NCBI GenBank assembly: GCA_022833215.1
Contig: JAIPUZ010000070.1
Location: forward strand, 1 to 52,465
Direction of reading: 5' to 3'
Origin: Mesorhizobium sp.
Lineage (GTDB): Bacteria > Pseudomonadota > Alphaproteobacteria > Rhizobiales > Rhizobiaceae
Length of the DNA stretch: 52,465 nt
The notes under the pieces are model-generated. The model saw only the letters and a list, made by a program, of their open reading frames with translations, was not told where the DNA came from and did not search any database. This document shows positions 21,773-30,520 of the stretch, one piece after another. The stretch's first letter is position 1. Each line of letters opens with the position of its first letter. A program made the position numbers and the translations under genes.

Positions 21773-22050
21773 TTTACGGCGTTCCGCCGGATCACAAACC
21801 GGGGGCGCGTCCGCGCCGGATCGCCGTGGGTCCGTATGGATCCGCTTCGCGATCAGACCGTTTGTGAGGGCATCGGATCGTTCCGAAAAGAACGGCATCG
21901 ATCTTCGATCCCATGCTCCAGAGCGGGGAGCCAGGCTTGATCCGGCTTCCCCCGCGCCGGGATGCGAACGCGCCCGGACCGGACAGCACCCGTACGAACG
22001 GCCCGCAAGCCATGCGCCTGCGTGCCGCACGCAAAGGTCAAGGAACCATA
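21752..22050. other. 299-base gap between gltB and gltD
   Basis: Besides the hairpin at its left end it contains a CGTTC-CGAAAA-GAACG inverted repeat near 21879-21894 and several GATC-rich segments. A 37-codon frame from 21755 lacks convincing ribosome-site or protein features, so I do not call it. The gap may carry a small mobile intergenic repeat or a separate gltD promoter. Confidence 0.4.
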
Positions 22051-23505
22051 ATGGGCAAGGTAACAGGTTTTCTGGAGATCGACCGGCAGGTCCACAAGTA
22101 CCAGCCGGCCTCCGATCGCATACGTCATTTTCGTGAGTTCACGCTTCCCCTGTCGGACAGCGAGGTGGAAAAGCAGGCTGCCCGCTGCATGGACTGCGGC
22201 ATCCCTTTTTGCCATGGACCGACCGGCTGCCCGGTGCACAACCAGATCCCCGACTGGAACGACCTCGTTTACAATGGCGAGTGGGAGACGGCGATCCGCA
22301 ACCTGCATTCCACCAACAATTTTCCCGAGTTCACGGGCCGCATCTGCCCCGCGCCGTGCGAGGAAGCCTGCACGCTGAACCTCGAGGACATTCCCGTCGC
22401 CATCAAGACGGTGGAACAGGCGCTGGCCGACAAGGCCTATGAGATCGGCTACATACGGCCCTATCCGCCGCAGACGAAAACCGGCAAGCGCGTCGCCATC
22501 ATCGGCTCGGGGCCGGCAGGCATGGCGGCCGCCCAGCAGCTCGGGCGTGCCGGTCACGAGGTGCATGTCTACGAGCGCGAGAGCCGCCCCGGCGGGCTGA
22601 TGCGCTACGGCATCCCGGATTTCAAGATCGAGAAGCACTTCATCGACCGGCGCATCGAGCAGATGCAGGGCGAGGGCGTGACGTTCTTCTGCGGCGTCAA
22701 CATCGGTGTCGACAAGAGCGCCGAAAGCCTGCTGTCCGACTATGACGCCGTGCTGTACTGCGGTGGTTCCGAAACGCCGCGCGCCGCCGGCATTCCCGGC
22801 GCCGATCTCGAAGGCGTGCATGACGCCATGCCCTATCTGGTGCAGCAAAACCGCCGCGTCGGCGGGGAAGACATCCAGTCGGTGGCATGGGCAGCGCCTG
22901 AACTCCTCGCCAACGGGCAGCATGTCGTGGTGGTCGGCGGCGGCGATACCGCTTCCGACTGCGTCGGTACGGCCTTCCGGCAGGGAGCGGTGCGCGTGAC
23001 CCAGCTCGACATTCGCCCCCAGCCGCCCGAGAAGGAAGACAAGCTTTCGGTATGGCCCTACTGGGCCACCAAGATGCGCACTTCCTCGTCGCAGGCAGAA
23101 GGGGCAAAGCGCGAGTTCCAGGTGGCGACGCTGGAATTCATGGGTGAGGACGGCAAGCTCATCGGCGTGAAGTGCTGCGAAGTGGACGAGAGGCGCAAGC
23201 CGATTGCCGGCAAGGAATTTATCATCCGCGCCGACCTCGCCTTCATCGCCATCGGCTTCGCGGGTCCGTTCCCGAAAGGCGTCCTGTCGGAACTCGACGG
23301 GCGCATGAAGACGATGATCGACAACCGCCGCTCCACAAACGTCGCCGCCAACGACCGCGACTACCGCACCAGCATCGACGGGCTGTTCGCAGCCGGGGAT
23401 GCGCGGCGCGGCCAGTCGCTGGTGGTGTGGGCGATCCGCGAGGGGCGTCAGGCGGCGCGCGCCATCGACGAGGCGCTGATGGGAGCGTCGCTGCTGCCAC
23501 GGTAA
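22051..23505 (+). CDS. gltD: Glutamate synthase small subunit
   Basis: A 484-residue NADPH-dependent subunit that passes electrons to GltB through FAD and 4Fe-4S clusters. Cysteine groups at the N-terminus (CMDCGIPFCHGPTGCPVHNQ and CPAPCEEACTLNL) bind the clusters. The FAD motif is IIGSGPAGMAAAQQLG and the NADPH motif is VVVVGGGDTASDCVG. The C-terminal GLFAAGDARRGQSLVVWAI closes the FAD site. AAGGA precedes the ATG at 22051; the upstream in-frame extension is non-coding in character. It ends 24 bases before the convergent SGNH protein gene. Confidence 0.96.
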   Translation: MGKVTGFLEIDRQVHKYQPASDRIRHFREFTLPLSDSEVEKQAARCMDCGIPFCHGPTGCPVHNQIPDWNDLVYNGEWETAIRNLHSTNNFPEFTGRICPAPCEEACTLNLEDIPVAIKTVEQALADKAYEIGYIRPYPPQTKTGKRVAIIGSGPAGMAAAQQLGRAGHEVHVYERESRPGGLMRYGIPDFKIEKHFIDRRIEQMQGEGVTFFCGVNIGVDKSAESLLSDYDAVLYCGGSETPRAAGIPGADLEGVHDAMPYLVQQNRRVGGEDIQSVAWAAPELLANGQHVVVVGGGDTASDCVGTAFRQGAVRVTQLDIRPQPPEKEDKLSVWPYWATKMRTSSSQAEGAKREFQVATLEFMGEDGKLIGVKCCEVDERRKPIAGKEFIIRADLAFIAIGFAGPFPKGVLSELDGRMKTMIDNRRSTNVAANDRDYRTSIDGLFAAGDARRGQSLVVWAIREGRQAARAIDEALMGASLLPR

Positions 23506-23529
23506 AAGCGGCCCGCCAATGCGCGCCGG

Positions 23530-24768
23530 TCAGTTTTCGCGTGCTACCGAGCCCGTCGTGTCTTTTCCGGGAGCCGCGGCGGCCTTGCGCTGCGGCGGCC
23601 ATGCGAAATCGTCGGCCCGGCCGGGAGAGGCGGTGACGGGTTGCGGTTTGTCCTGCGCTTTCCCGGTCTCGCCGGCCAGAACCGGCAGCGAGGCGCCGAG
23701 CAGTTCCGTGCCGCCATCCAGGGCCGGATCGCTGAGCAGCATGGGCGGCGTGCGGTCGATGCTGGCCGGCGCCAGCGGCGCATCGGCGGAGCCGGGTTCG
23801 GGGACGAGCGGGGCGGGGGCCGCCGTCGTTGCATTGGGTGACGCGAGGCCGAGCAGCTTGAGCAGCGGCTTTTCGGTGTAGAACGCCACCTTGCGCTTGC
23901 CGGCGCGCGTCATGTTGATGCCGTCCTCGGCGCGCAGGGTTACCGGCTGGCCGTTGATGTCGGGACCTCTGGAGATGAAAGCGCCGTTCTCGTCGACGAA
24001 GCCTTCCCAGATGTCCACGAATTCGCCCCCGGCGCTTTCGGCCGCATCGCGATAGATCTCGTTCAGGGCGAGCATGTCCGAGGTCATGCTGCCCGGCCGG
24101 AAGGAGGGCATTCCGACCCACAGGAACGGCAGCTTCGCCCCGGAGAAGTGCTTTCCGAAGTTCACCGTGCGTTTCTTGTACTCCTGCGTCCAGCCTTCCG
24201 TTCGCGGCGCTTCGCGGGCATCGCCGACCTTCATCTGCTGGCGGTCGTTGGAACCCATCATGATCAGCACGACGGCCGGCTTTTCCGCTTCCAGCATGGG
24301 ACCGATCTCGCGCGGCCAGTTGTAATAGTCGTCACGGACGAAACCGGAGGAGCCGTTCGAGCGGTCCACCACGCGTACGGCAGGGTTTTCGGCGAAAACG
24401 GTCGTCAGCCCATCGGCGAGGCCGCTCGCCATGAAATCGCCGACGACCAGCACCACGCTTGCATCTGCCGCTTTCTCAACGACAGTCACCGGCGGCGAAG
24501 CCGGTTCGGCCGGTTTGCTGCGCACCGTGGCTTTCTTGCGCGGAGCGGTCGCCTTAGGCTGCGTTTTCTGGGGAACGTTTGCCGGAGGTTCCACACGCTC
24601 GGCGCGGCGGGGGGAAAACAGGTTGCGCAGCCATGGCCGCAATTGCAGGTCCTGCGCGAATGCCGGCGAGACCTGCAATATTGCGCCTGCGCCAAAGGCC
24701 AGCACGATGATGCCCGCAAAAGCGGGCTTCACGATCCTTCGGACCCTTTGCATCGTTGGCACAGCCAA
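23530..24768 (-). CDS. DUF459/SGNH-hydrolase-like exported protein
   Basis: A protein of about 412 residues with an N-terminal signal or anchor (FAGIIVLAFGAGAILQVSPAFA). A basic, proline-rich linker follows (PQKTQPKATAPRKKATVRSK), then an SGNH-like domain. Block I reads VLVVGDFMASGLADGL, where the usual GDSxS serine appears displaced. VLIMMGSNDRQQM is block III, and DGINMTRAGKRKVAFY resembles block V. I start at TTG 24768 because AAGGAGG lies seven bases upstream; ATG 24753 is possible. DUF459 proteins are conserved in Rhizobiales beside transglycosylase genes and may act on cell-wall or polysaccharide esters. Function is not established. Confidence 0.72.
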   Translation of the reverse strand: MAVPTMQRVRRIVKPAFAGIIVLAFGAGAILQVSPAFAQDLQLRPWLRNLFSPRRAERVEPPANVPQKTQPKATAPRKKATVRSKPAEPASPPVTVVEKAADASVVLVVGDFMASGLADGLTTVFAENPAVRVVDRSNGSSGFVRDDYYNWPREIGPMLEAEKPAVVLIMMGSNDRQQMKVGDAREAPRTEGWTQEYKKRTVNFGKHFSGAKLPFLWVGMPSFRPGSMTSDMLALNEIYRDAAESAGGEFVDIWEGFVDENGAFISRGPDINGQPVTLRAEDGINMTRAGKRKVAFYTEKPLLKLLGLASPNATTAAPAPLVPEPGSADAPLAPASIDRTPPMLLSDPALDGGTELLGASLPVLAGETGKAQDKPQPVTASPGRADDFAWPPQRKAAAAPGKDTTGSVAREN

Positions 24769-24840
24769 GCCGACCCCTCCTTGCGGCCTATCTCCGGGAA
24801 AGTGCCGGTTGCAAAACGGCACCCGGCGATCAGGTCGTCG

Positions 24841-26067
24841 CTACTGCTTGCGCCGCAGCCGCGACAGCACTTCCATGCTGGGATGGCCGTCCTGCTGCAT
24901 TCCGGCCTGTGCCTGGAAGGCGATGATCGCCGCCCTCGAGCCGGAACCGATCTTACCATCGAACTTGCCGGTATAGTAGCCGTACTGCGAAAGGCGCTGC
25001 TGCAATTCCTGGCGCTCGACGAAGCTGAGCTTGGTGAAGGGGCGGTTCCAGTCCCGCACCAGCCCGCCATAACCGGCGATCTCGTCGGCGAGCAGACCGA
25101 CAGCCAGAGCGTATTTGTCGGCATTGTTGTAGCGCTTGATCACCGAAAAATTCTTGATGACAAGGAAGGCCGGTCCCTGGCGCCCATCCGGAACCTTGAG
25201 CTCGGCCTGGTCCGAACCGCTGACGAAGGGCTTGCCGTTGGCGCGCCTGACGCCGATCGAGGCCCACTTGTCGAGCGACATGGTGCCGCTCGGGAACTTG
25301 CGGCCCGGCGGCAGCACCACCTCGTAGCCCCAGGTCCGTCCGCTCTGCCAGCCATTCTTCGCCAGAAGATTGGCGGCGGTGGCCAGCGCGTCCGGCACCG
25401 AACTCCAGATGTCGCGCTTGCCGTTGCCGTCCATGTCGACCGCATAGGCCTGATAGGAGGTGGGGATGAACTGGGTGTGGCCCATCGCGCCGGCCCACGA
25501 GCCGGTAAGATGGCTTTCGTCGATGTCGCCGGTTTGCAGGATTTTCAGCGCGGCGATCAGCTGGGTGCGCGCAAATTTGGCGCGGCGCTGGTCGGCATAG
25601 CCCAGCGTGGCGAGCGAACGGACTACGGAGCGCATCACATCGTCGCGCTTGAGGATTTCGCCATAGTTGGATTCCATCGACCAGATGGCCAGCAGGACAT
25701 GGCGGTCAACGCCGAAGCGCTTTTCGATGCGGTCGAGCCATGGCTTCCACTTTCGCGCCATCTCGCGGCCGGTCGCGACCGACTCGTCATGGACGCGATT
25801 GTCGAAATAGTCCCAGGCCGGCGCCACGAACTCGGGCTGGAAGCGGGCCTTTTCGAGAACGACCGGGTCGATATCGGTGATCCCCCGGAAGGCCCGGTCG
25901 TAGACAGCGCCGGAAACGCCGTTCTGGACGGCTGTGTTGCGAAAATCGGAAACCCACTTGCGGAAGCCCGCATCGGCAAAAGCTGACCCTGCCGGCAACA
26001 GCAAGGCGAATGACAGGCTTGCCACGGTCAGGGCGCGCAGGAAGGGGCGAGCTTTGCGATCGGACAT
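24841..26067 (-). CDS. Lytic murein transglycosylase, MltB family, with peptidoglycan-binding domain
   Basis: A 408-residue exported enzyme that cleaves glycan strands of peptidoglycan to 1,6-anhydro products. The signal peptide ends near GSAFADAG around residue 32. The MltB catalytic Glu is Glu132 in AIWSMESNYGEI, followed by family blocks GAMGHTQFIPTSYQAYAVDMDGNGKRDIW and NFSVIKRYNNADKYALAVGLLAD. A C-terminal PG_binding_1 repeat covers roughly residues 340-405. AGGAG precedes the ATG at 26067. It is divergent from galU, and the DUF459 gene follows 72 bases later on the same strand. Confidence 0.92.
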   Translation of the reverse strand: MSDRKARPFLRALTVASLSFALLLPAGSAFADAGFRKWVSDFRNTAVQNGVSGAVYDRAFRGITDIDPVVLEKARFQPEFVAPAWDYFDNRVHDESVATGREMARKWKPWLDRIEKRFGVDRHVLLAIWSMESNYGEILKRDDVMRSVVRSLATLGYADQRRAKFARTQLIAALKILQTGDIDESHLTGSWAGAMGHTQFIPTSYQAYAVDMDGNGKRDIWSSVPDALATAANLLAKNGWQSGRTWGYEVVLPPGRKFPSGTMSLDKWASIGVRRANGKPFVSGSDQAELKVPDGRQGPAFLVIKNFSVIKRYNNADKYALAVGLLADEIAGYGGLVRDWNRPFTKLSFVERQELQQRLSQYGYYTGKFDGKIGSGSRAAIIAFQAQAGMQQDGHPSMEVLSRLRRKQ

Positions 26068-26276
26068 CTGGTTCTCCTGAGATATGCCGGAAAGCCAATC
26101 TATTGTCGGAATTGGGTTAGGATTTAGTTTACCATAGGCGCCGCGGGGAACGAAAATATGCACAGGCAGTTTAAGCCAGGACCGCCCGAATTTAGCCATT
26201 CAGCATTCCTCAATGTCGGCATGTGATTGTCCGGCCGTTTGACGGCAGGCATTTAAGAGAGTGAGACGCTTAGATT

Positions 26277-27161
26277 ATGAAGAAAGTAAGAAAGGCAGTC
26301 TTCCCGGTCGCCGGGTTGGGCACGCGCTTCCTTCCGGCCACCAAAGCCATTCCAAAGGAAATGCTGACGGTGGTCGACCGGCCAGTCATTCAATATGTGG
26401 TCGATGAGGCGCGGGAAGCCGGCATCGAACACTTCATCTTCGTCACCGGCCGCAATAAGGCCGTGATCGAGGATCATTTCGATATCCAGTTCGAACTCTA
26501 CGACACGCTCGAACAGCGCGGAAAGAGCGAGGTTCTCGAGCGCCTGCAACAGCTTCAGCCGTCTCCGGGACAGACCAGCTTCACGCGCCAGCAGGTTCCG
26601 CTCGGCCTCGGGCATGCCGTCTGGTGCGCGCGCGAACTGGTGGGAGACGAGCCCTTCGCGCTGCTTTTGCCGGACATGATCATGCAGTCCCGCAAGAGCT
26701 GTCTCGCCTCGATGGTGGAGCTTTATGAAAACACCGGGTCCAACATCGTGGCCGTTCAGGAATGCGATCCGGCCGAGACTCACAAATATGGCATTGTCGG
26801 GCGCGGAGAGGCCGCACACACAGGGTTCCGCATCACCGGCATGGTCGAGAAGCCGGCGCCGGGCACGGCACCTTCCAATCTCTACATCAACGGCCGTTAT
26901 ATATTGCAGCCGGAGATTTTCGGCATTCTCGAAGGGCAGGAGCGGGGCGCAGGCAACGAAATCCAGCTCACCGACGCCATGTTGCGCCTCGCCAGGGACC
27001 AGCCCTTCTACGGCTATCGCTACGAAGGCCGGACCTATGACTGCGGCTCGCCTGAAGGTTTCGTGGAGGCCAATGTGGCCTTCGCGCTGTGGCGCAGCGA
27101 TCTGAGCGCCTCGATGGCCGGCTCCATCCGTTCGTTGCTGGACGAGATCAAGCCCGCCTGA
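26277..27161 (+). CDS. galU: UTP--glucose-1-phosphate uridylyltransferase
   Basis: A 294-residue nucleotidyltransferase that makes UDP-glucose from UTP and glucose-1-phosphate, feeding exopolysaccharide, LPS and glucan synthesis. The nucleotide-binding opening is [33 protein letters not shown], and later blocks include [30 protein letters not shown] and [18 protein letters not shown]. The length matches the bacterial family. It is convergent with the beta-barrel gene, with a shared hairpin between them. Confidence 0.95.
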   Translation: MKKVRKAVFPVAGLGTRFLPATKAIPKEMLTVVDRPVIQYVVDEAREAGIEHFIFVTGRNKAVIEDHFDIQFELYDTLEQRGKSEVLERLQQLQPSPGQTSFTRQQVPLGLGHAVWCARELVGDEPFALLLPDMIMQSRKSCLASMVELYENTGSNIVAVQECDPAETHKYGIVGRGEAAHTGFRITGMVEKPAPGTAPSNLYINGRYILQPEIFGILEGQERGAGNEIQLTDAMLRLARDQPFYGYRYEGRTYDCGSPEGFVEANVAFALWRSDLSASMAGSIRSLLDEIKPA

Positions 27162-27188
27162 TCCGCCGCGAAGCATCGCTCCCGCGAG

Positions 27189-27212
27189 CGGGCGGCTTCT
27201 GCCGCCCGTTTC
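27189..27212. terminator. Bidirectional terminator-like hairpin between galU and beta-barrel gene
   Basis: CGGGCGGC and GCCGCCCG form an 8-bp stem with a TTCT tetraloop, followed by TTTC. It lies between two convergent genes and could end both transcripts, although the U-run is short. Confidence 0.6.
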
Positions 27213-27233
27213 GCCCGCAGGGGCAGCGGCGGC

Positions 27234-28820
27234 TCAGCGTCTTGCGGTAATGCCGAGGAAGATGCTGTTGGTCTTCGCGTCACGTCCGGCGCCGTTGCCG
27301 TCCAGCGTTTCGTGGCGTGCGCGTACGGTAAGGCCCGTATAGCGGTTCATCCACCAGGTAAGCCCGGCTTCGGCCGTGTAGATCAGATCGCGGTCATCCG
27401 AGCCGGTGTATTCACGCCAGTCGAAGCCGAGCAGCGCGTTGGCCGTCAGATTGGCGCGGATCTGACGTTCGCCTGTCAGGCGCAGCGCGTACAGCACCGA
27501 GCCGCTCTCGCCGGCGGCGGTTGCGCCCTCAAAGGTGGTGGAGCCGCGCAGGTGCAGGTCGGTACCGCGCTGTGGCGACCATCTGACGGTGCCATCGATG
27601 GTGGCGGCGGACAGGGCGGCGAGCCGGTCGTCATCGAAGCTCTCGCGCAACCAGCCGGCGGCAAGCTCGCCGCCGAACTTCTCGCCGAGATCGAATTGCA
27701 TGCCTGCTCTTGCGCCCAGCCGGTCGGATGAACGGCGATATCCGCTCGGGTCGACGCGCTCGTCATAGATGCGCCTGCCGCCCTCGATTTCGACGAACGG
27801 TGTCAGGGCTGGGGAAATTTCGTAACCGGTGTGCAGCCGCGCCGTATAGAGCGTCGAACTGCGGTGCTTCTGGGAAAGCGTGCCGCCGTTGGACAGTTTC
27901 GCGTCCTCATAAACGGTGCGCAGCGCTTCGCCTGTGAGGCCGAACCGCAGCTTGCCCAGCGATTTTTCAATGCTGGCGCTTCCGTCGAACTGATGGCTGG
28001 TCGGCTGTGAAGCCGTGCCGGGGATGGCAATCGGCGACGATGCCGATTCGGGCGCTGCCTCGTAGCCAAGCCGGGCCGTCGCCCGCCAGTCGCGTTCGAG
28101 GTCCAGGTTGAGCGTTCCCTCGATCCGGCCGCGCACGTCATCCAGATGCTGCCCGGAGAGAGATTTGCGCCAAGTCGTATAGCCGGTGATTTCAGCCGAA
28201 TGCCGGCTCCAGTCCGAGGTGGCGTTCAGGCGCAATGTGGTTTCCGACAGCACCGCGGATTCGCCCCCGGCGCTTCCATCGGCATTGGAGGTGGCAGTCA
28301 GGCCCTGTTCGAGCGATGGCCGCAGCAGGAACGTGCCGAGCTGGATGCCGGGAGCGGCGAACGGGTCGTCCTCGGGTGCCCTGCCTATCTGTTCGATCGC
28401 CCCGGTATGTTCCTCACGCTGGTTCTGCCGCGTCGGTTCTTCCGCCACCACGGCGCCGGCGCGCGGATTGGGAGGGGCGCCTGTGGCGGGCTCCTCTACC
28501 GTTGCGGCCCTGCGTCGGGGTCGGGGCTCCGGCGCGTCAGGCGTCTCGCCCAGCGGGGTATCGACAAGAGGCTCTATGCCTCGTGCGGCGCTGCTGTCCG
28601 GAGTCAATTCTTCATTGGCCAGAGCGCGCAGAGGCTGCGTTGGCCGCACGGGTTGCTGCACGCGGATATCGAGCACCAGCGGCTCGTTCATGTTGCCGCG
28701 CAGTTCCATGTCCTGGGCCTGAACAGGAAAAGCCGGCACCATTATGCCGGTCGCAAGCATGAGCGTGCGCAGTTTTCCCACGCGCCGAACCGTTCCCGAT
28801 ATCGAGTTGAAACGCGGCAT
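27234..28820 (-). CDS. Outer-membrane beta-barrel protein (BBP2-like)
   Basis: A 528-residue exported protein. A signal peptide ends at PVQAQDMEL. About 110 residues rich in Pro, Glu and Arg follow, and then roughly 370 residues of alternating hydrophobic strands with aromatic girdles, as in putative beta-barrel porin 2 (PF10082): RPSLEQGLTATSNADGSAGGES, LYTARLHTGYEISPALTPFVEIEGG, GLTWWMNRYTGLTVRARHETL. The ATG at 28820 is preferred over the adjacent GTG because GAGG lies at normal distance. Barrels of this family are often found near exopolysaccharide genes; here galU and a KpsF/KdsD gene flank it. Export of polysaccharide is a guess. Confidence 0.75.
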   Translation of the reverse strand: MPRFNSISGTVRRVGKLRTLMLATGIMVPAFPVQAQDMELRGNMNEPLVLDIRVQQPVRPTQPLRALANEELTPDSSAARGIEPLVDTPLGETPDAPEPRPRRRAATVEEPATGAPPNPRAGAVVAEEPTRQNQREEHTGAIEQIGRAPEDDPFAAPGIQLGTFLLRPSLEQGLTATSNADGSAGGESAVLSETTLRLNATSDWSRHSAEITGYTTWRKSLSGQHLDDVRGRIEGTLNLDLERDWRATARLGYEAAPESASSPIAIPGTASQPTSHQFDGSASIEKSLGKLRFGLTGEALRTVYEDAKLSNGGTLSQKHRSSTLYTARLHTGYEISPALTPFVEIEGGRRIYDERVDPSGYRRSSDRLGARAGMQFDLGEKFGGELAAGWLRESFDDDRLAALSAATIDGTVRWSPQRGTDLHLRGSTTFEGATAAGESGSVLYALRLTGERQIRANLTANALLGFDWREYTGSDDRDLIYTAEAGLTWWMNRYTGLTVRARHETLDGNGAGRDAKTNSIFLGITARR

Positions 28821-28870
28821 CACGACCTCAAAGGCGCGGGCGCGCCATGCTTACCGAACCGTAAATCGCG

Positions 28871-28878
28871 ATGGTTAA
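28871..28878 (-). promoter_or_regulatory. CtrA-like half-site upstream of beta-barrel gene
   Basis: ATGGTTAA here is TTAACCAT on the minus strand, the half-site form recognised by CtrA in Rhizobiales. It lies about 50 bases before the barrel start and about 85 bases before the isomerase start, so either gene could be the target. A single 8-mer is weak evidence. Confidence 0.3.
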
Positions 28879-28961
28879 TGGAGGGTTGAAACGGGCATGG
28901 GCGTGGGGAAATGGATGCAAATTATTGGACAGGCGACGCCCGACGCGCTAATCGCACGCCC

Positions 28962-29954
28962 ATGACCATGCCAAAGACCTCCGAACATCCGCATGCAGCT
29001 GTCGAATCGGCGCTGCGAACCCTTGCCACCGGACAGGAAGGGCTGAATGCCCTTGCCCAGGCCTTGCAGAACGGGCTGGCGGCCCCGTTCCGCAAGGCGG
29101 TCGACACCATTTCGGCCATCAGGGGCCGGGTGATCGTCACCGGCGTCGGCAAGAGCGGCCATATCGGTTCCAAGATTGCGGCAACCCTTGCCTCGACCGG
29201 GACGCCGGCCTTTTTCGTCCATCCTTCGGAAGCCAATCACGGCGACCTTGGCATGATCGCGCCGGACGACGCCATCATTGCGCTGTCCTGGTCGGGCGAG
29301 ACGGCCGAGCTGAAGGGTATCATCGCCTATTCGCGCCGTTTCTCCATTCCGATGATCGCCGTTACCTCCGGCGAGAACTCCGCACTGGCGCGCGCATCCG
29401 ACGTGGTGCTTCTTCTGCCCCGTGTGGCGGAAGCCTGCCCGCACGGACTCGCGCCCACGACCTCCACGCTGTTGCAGCTCGTCACCGGCGATGCGCTGGC
29501 CATCGCGCTTCTGGAGGCGCGGGGCTTCACGCCCGAGCATTTCCGCACATTCCATCCGGGTGGGCAGTTGGGAGCGAATCTGATGCGCGTCGCGGAGATC
29601 ATGCGCGTCGGAGACCAGATTCCGGTCGTGCGTCCCGGCACCGGGATGCCCGAAGCGGTGGCGATGCTGGCGCAGAAGCGCGTCGGCTGCGTGTGCGTGG
29701 TGGGCGACGACGGCAAGCTGGTCGGCATCATCACGGATGGCGATCTTGCCCGCAACCTGCATCGCAACCTTGCCGAGACAGCGGTGGACGATGTGATGAC
29801 GCGCTCGCCCAAGACCATAGACCCCGACATGTTCGCGGGCGCGGCGGTCGCGCTGCTCAACCAGCACTCGATCAGCGCGCTGGTGGTGGCCGAGGAAGGC
29901 CGGCCGGTCGGCATCGTGCATTTCCACGACCTGCTGCGCGTGGGTGCTGCCTGA
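28962..29954 (+). CDS. kdsD: KpsF/GutQ family arabinose-5-phosphate isomerase
   Basis: A 330-residue isomerase that converts ribulose-5-phosphate to arabinose-5-phosphate, the first committed step to the LPS sugar Kdo. The SIS domain has IVTGVGKSGHIGSKIAATLAS (Lys64), HPSEANHGDLGM and LSWSGETAEL. Two CBS domains follow, ending GIITDGDLARNL and PVGIVHFHDLLRVGAA. The proposed ATG at 28962 gives the standard family length. A GTGGGGAA-preceded ATG at 28911 would add 17 atypical residues and remains possible. It is divergent from the barrel gene. Confidence 0.88.
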   Translation: MTMPKTSEHPHAAVESALRTLATGQEGLNALAQALQNGLAAPFRKAVDTISAIRGRVIVTGVGKSGHIGSKIAATLASTGTPAFFVHPSEANHGDLGMIAPDDAIIALSWSGETAELKGIIAYSRRFSIPMIAVTSGENSALARASDVVLLLPRVAEACPHGLAPTTSTLLQLVTGDALAIALLEARGFTPEHFRTFHPGGQLGANLMRVAEIMRVGDQIPVVRPGTGMPEAVAMLAQKRVGCVCVVGDDGKLVGIITDGDLARNLHRNLAETAVDDVMTRSPKTIDPDMFAGAAVALLNQHSISALVVAEEGRPVGIVHFHDLLRVGAA

Positions 29955-29985
29955 TCCGCTTTCCTTCGGGCTTTGCCGAAAAGCC

Positions 29986-30016
29986 TTGACCTTCCAGCGC
30001 TGGAAGGTGGCAATCT
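29986..30016 (+). promoter_or_regulatory. CueR/MerR-type copper-responsive promoter
   Basis: A -35 TTGACC (29986-29991) and a -10 CAATCT (30011-30016) are separated by exactly 19 bases, the overlong spacer used by MerR-family activators. The spacer contains the perfect 20-base palindrome ACCTTCCAGCGCTGGAAGGT (29989-30008), which matches the CueR box pattern ACCTTCC...GGAAGGT. It directs transcription toward the DUF411 gene at 30059. Confidence 0.8.
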
Positions 30017-30058
30017 GCGCCGTATCGACAATGGCTGGATTGCTGGAAGGAAACCGTG

Positions 30059-30514
30059 ATGAGCACACCGAACCGCCGTACCATGCTGGGCCTGACCGCG
30101 GCGGGCCTGAGGGCCCTGCTGTTCGCAAGGCATGCGGCAGCGGCACACCCCGTCGTGGACGTGGCGCGCTCACCCACTTGCGGATGTTGCGGCGGCTGGA
30201 TCGGGCATATGCGGGCGGAAGGCTTCACTGTCCGGGACCGCCTGACAGACGATCTCGCGCCTTTGAAATCCCGGCTCGGCGTTTCGGCGGATCTGCAATC
30301 GTGCCACACCGCGACGGTGGATGGCTATGTCATCGAAGGCCATGTGCCAGCCCGGGAGGTTCGCCGCCTGCTGGAAGAGCGGCCATCCGCAATCGGCCTA
30401 GCCGTGCCCGGCATGCCGATGGGATCGCCGGGAATGGAGACCGGTGGAGCGGCGGTTTCCTATGAAGTGCTGCTGTTCGGGGCCGAGCGCCAGAGTGTGT
30501 TCGCCAGATATTGA
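30059..30514 (+). CDS. DUF411 metal-binding protein, probably copper-linked
   Basis: A 151-residue exported protein of the DUF411 family. The N-terminus NRRTMLGLTAAG looks like a twin-arginine signal, with cleavage near HAAAAHP around residue 30. The mature part opens with SPTCGCCGGW (Cys41, Cys43, Cys44) and has a further Cys in LQSCHTATVDGYVIEGHVPA, likely a soft-metal site. Several methionines occur in VPGMPMGSPGMETGG, as in copper-binding proteins. A CueR-type promoter lies 43 bases upstream. GTG-ATG at the start leaves one codon of uncertainty. Role is probably periplasmic copper binding or delivery. Confidence 0.85.
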   Translation: MSTPNRRTMLGLTAAGLRALLFARHAAAAHPVVDVARSPTCGCCGGWIGHMRAEGFTVRDRLTDDLAPLKSRLGVSADLQSCHTATVDGYVIEGHVPAREVRRLLEERPSAIGLAVPGMPMGSPGMETGGAAVSYEVLLFGAERQSVFARY

Positions 30515-30520
30515 CTGCCG

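Noticed and set aside
21755-21868. A 37-codon frame after gltB as a leader peptide
   Set aside because: It coincides with the hairpin, lacks a clear ribosome site and shows no amino-acid run typical of attenuation peptides.
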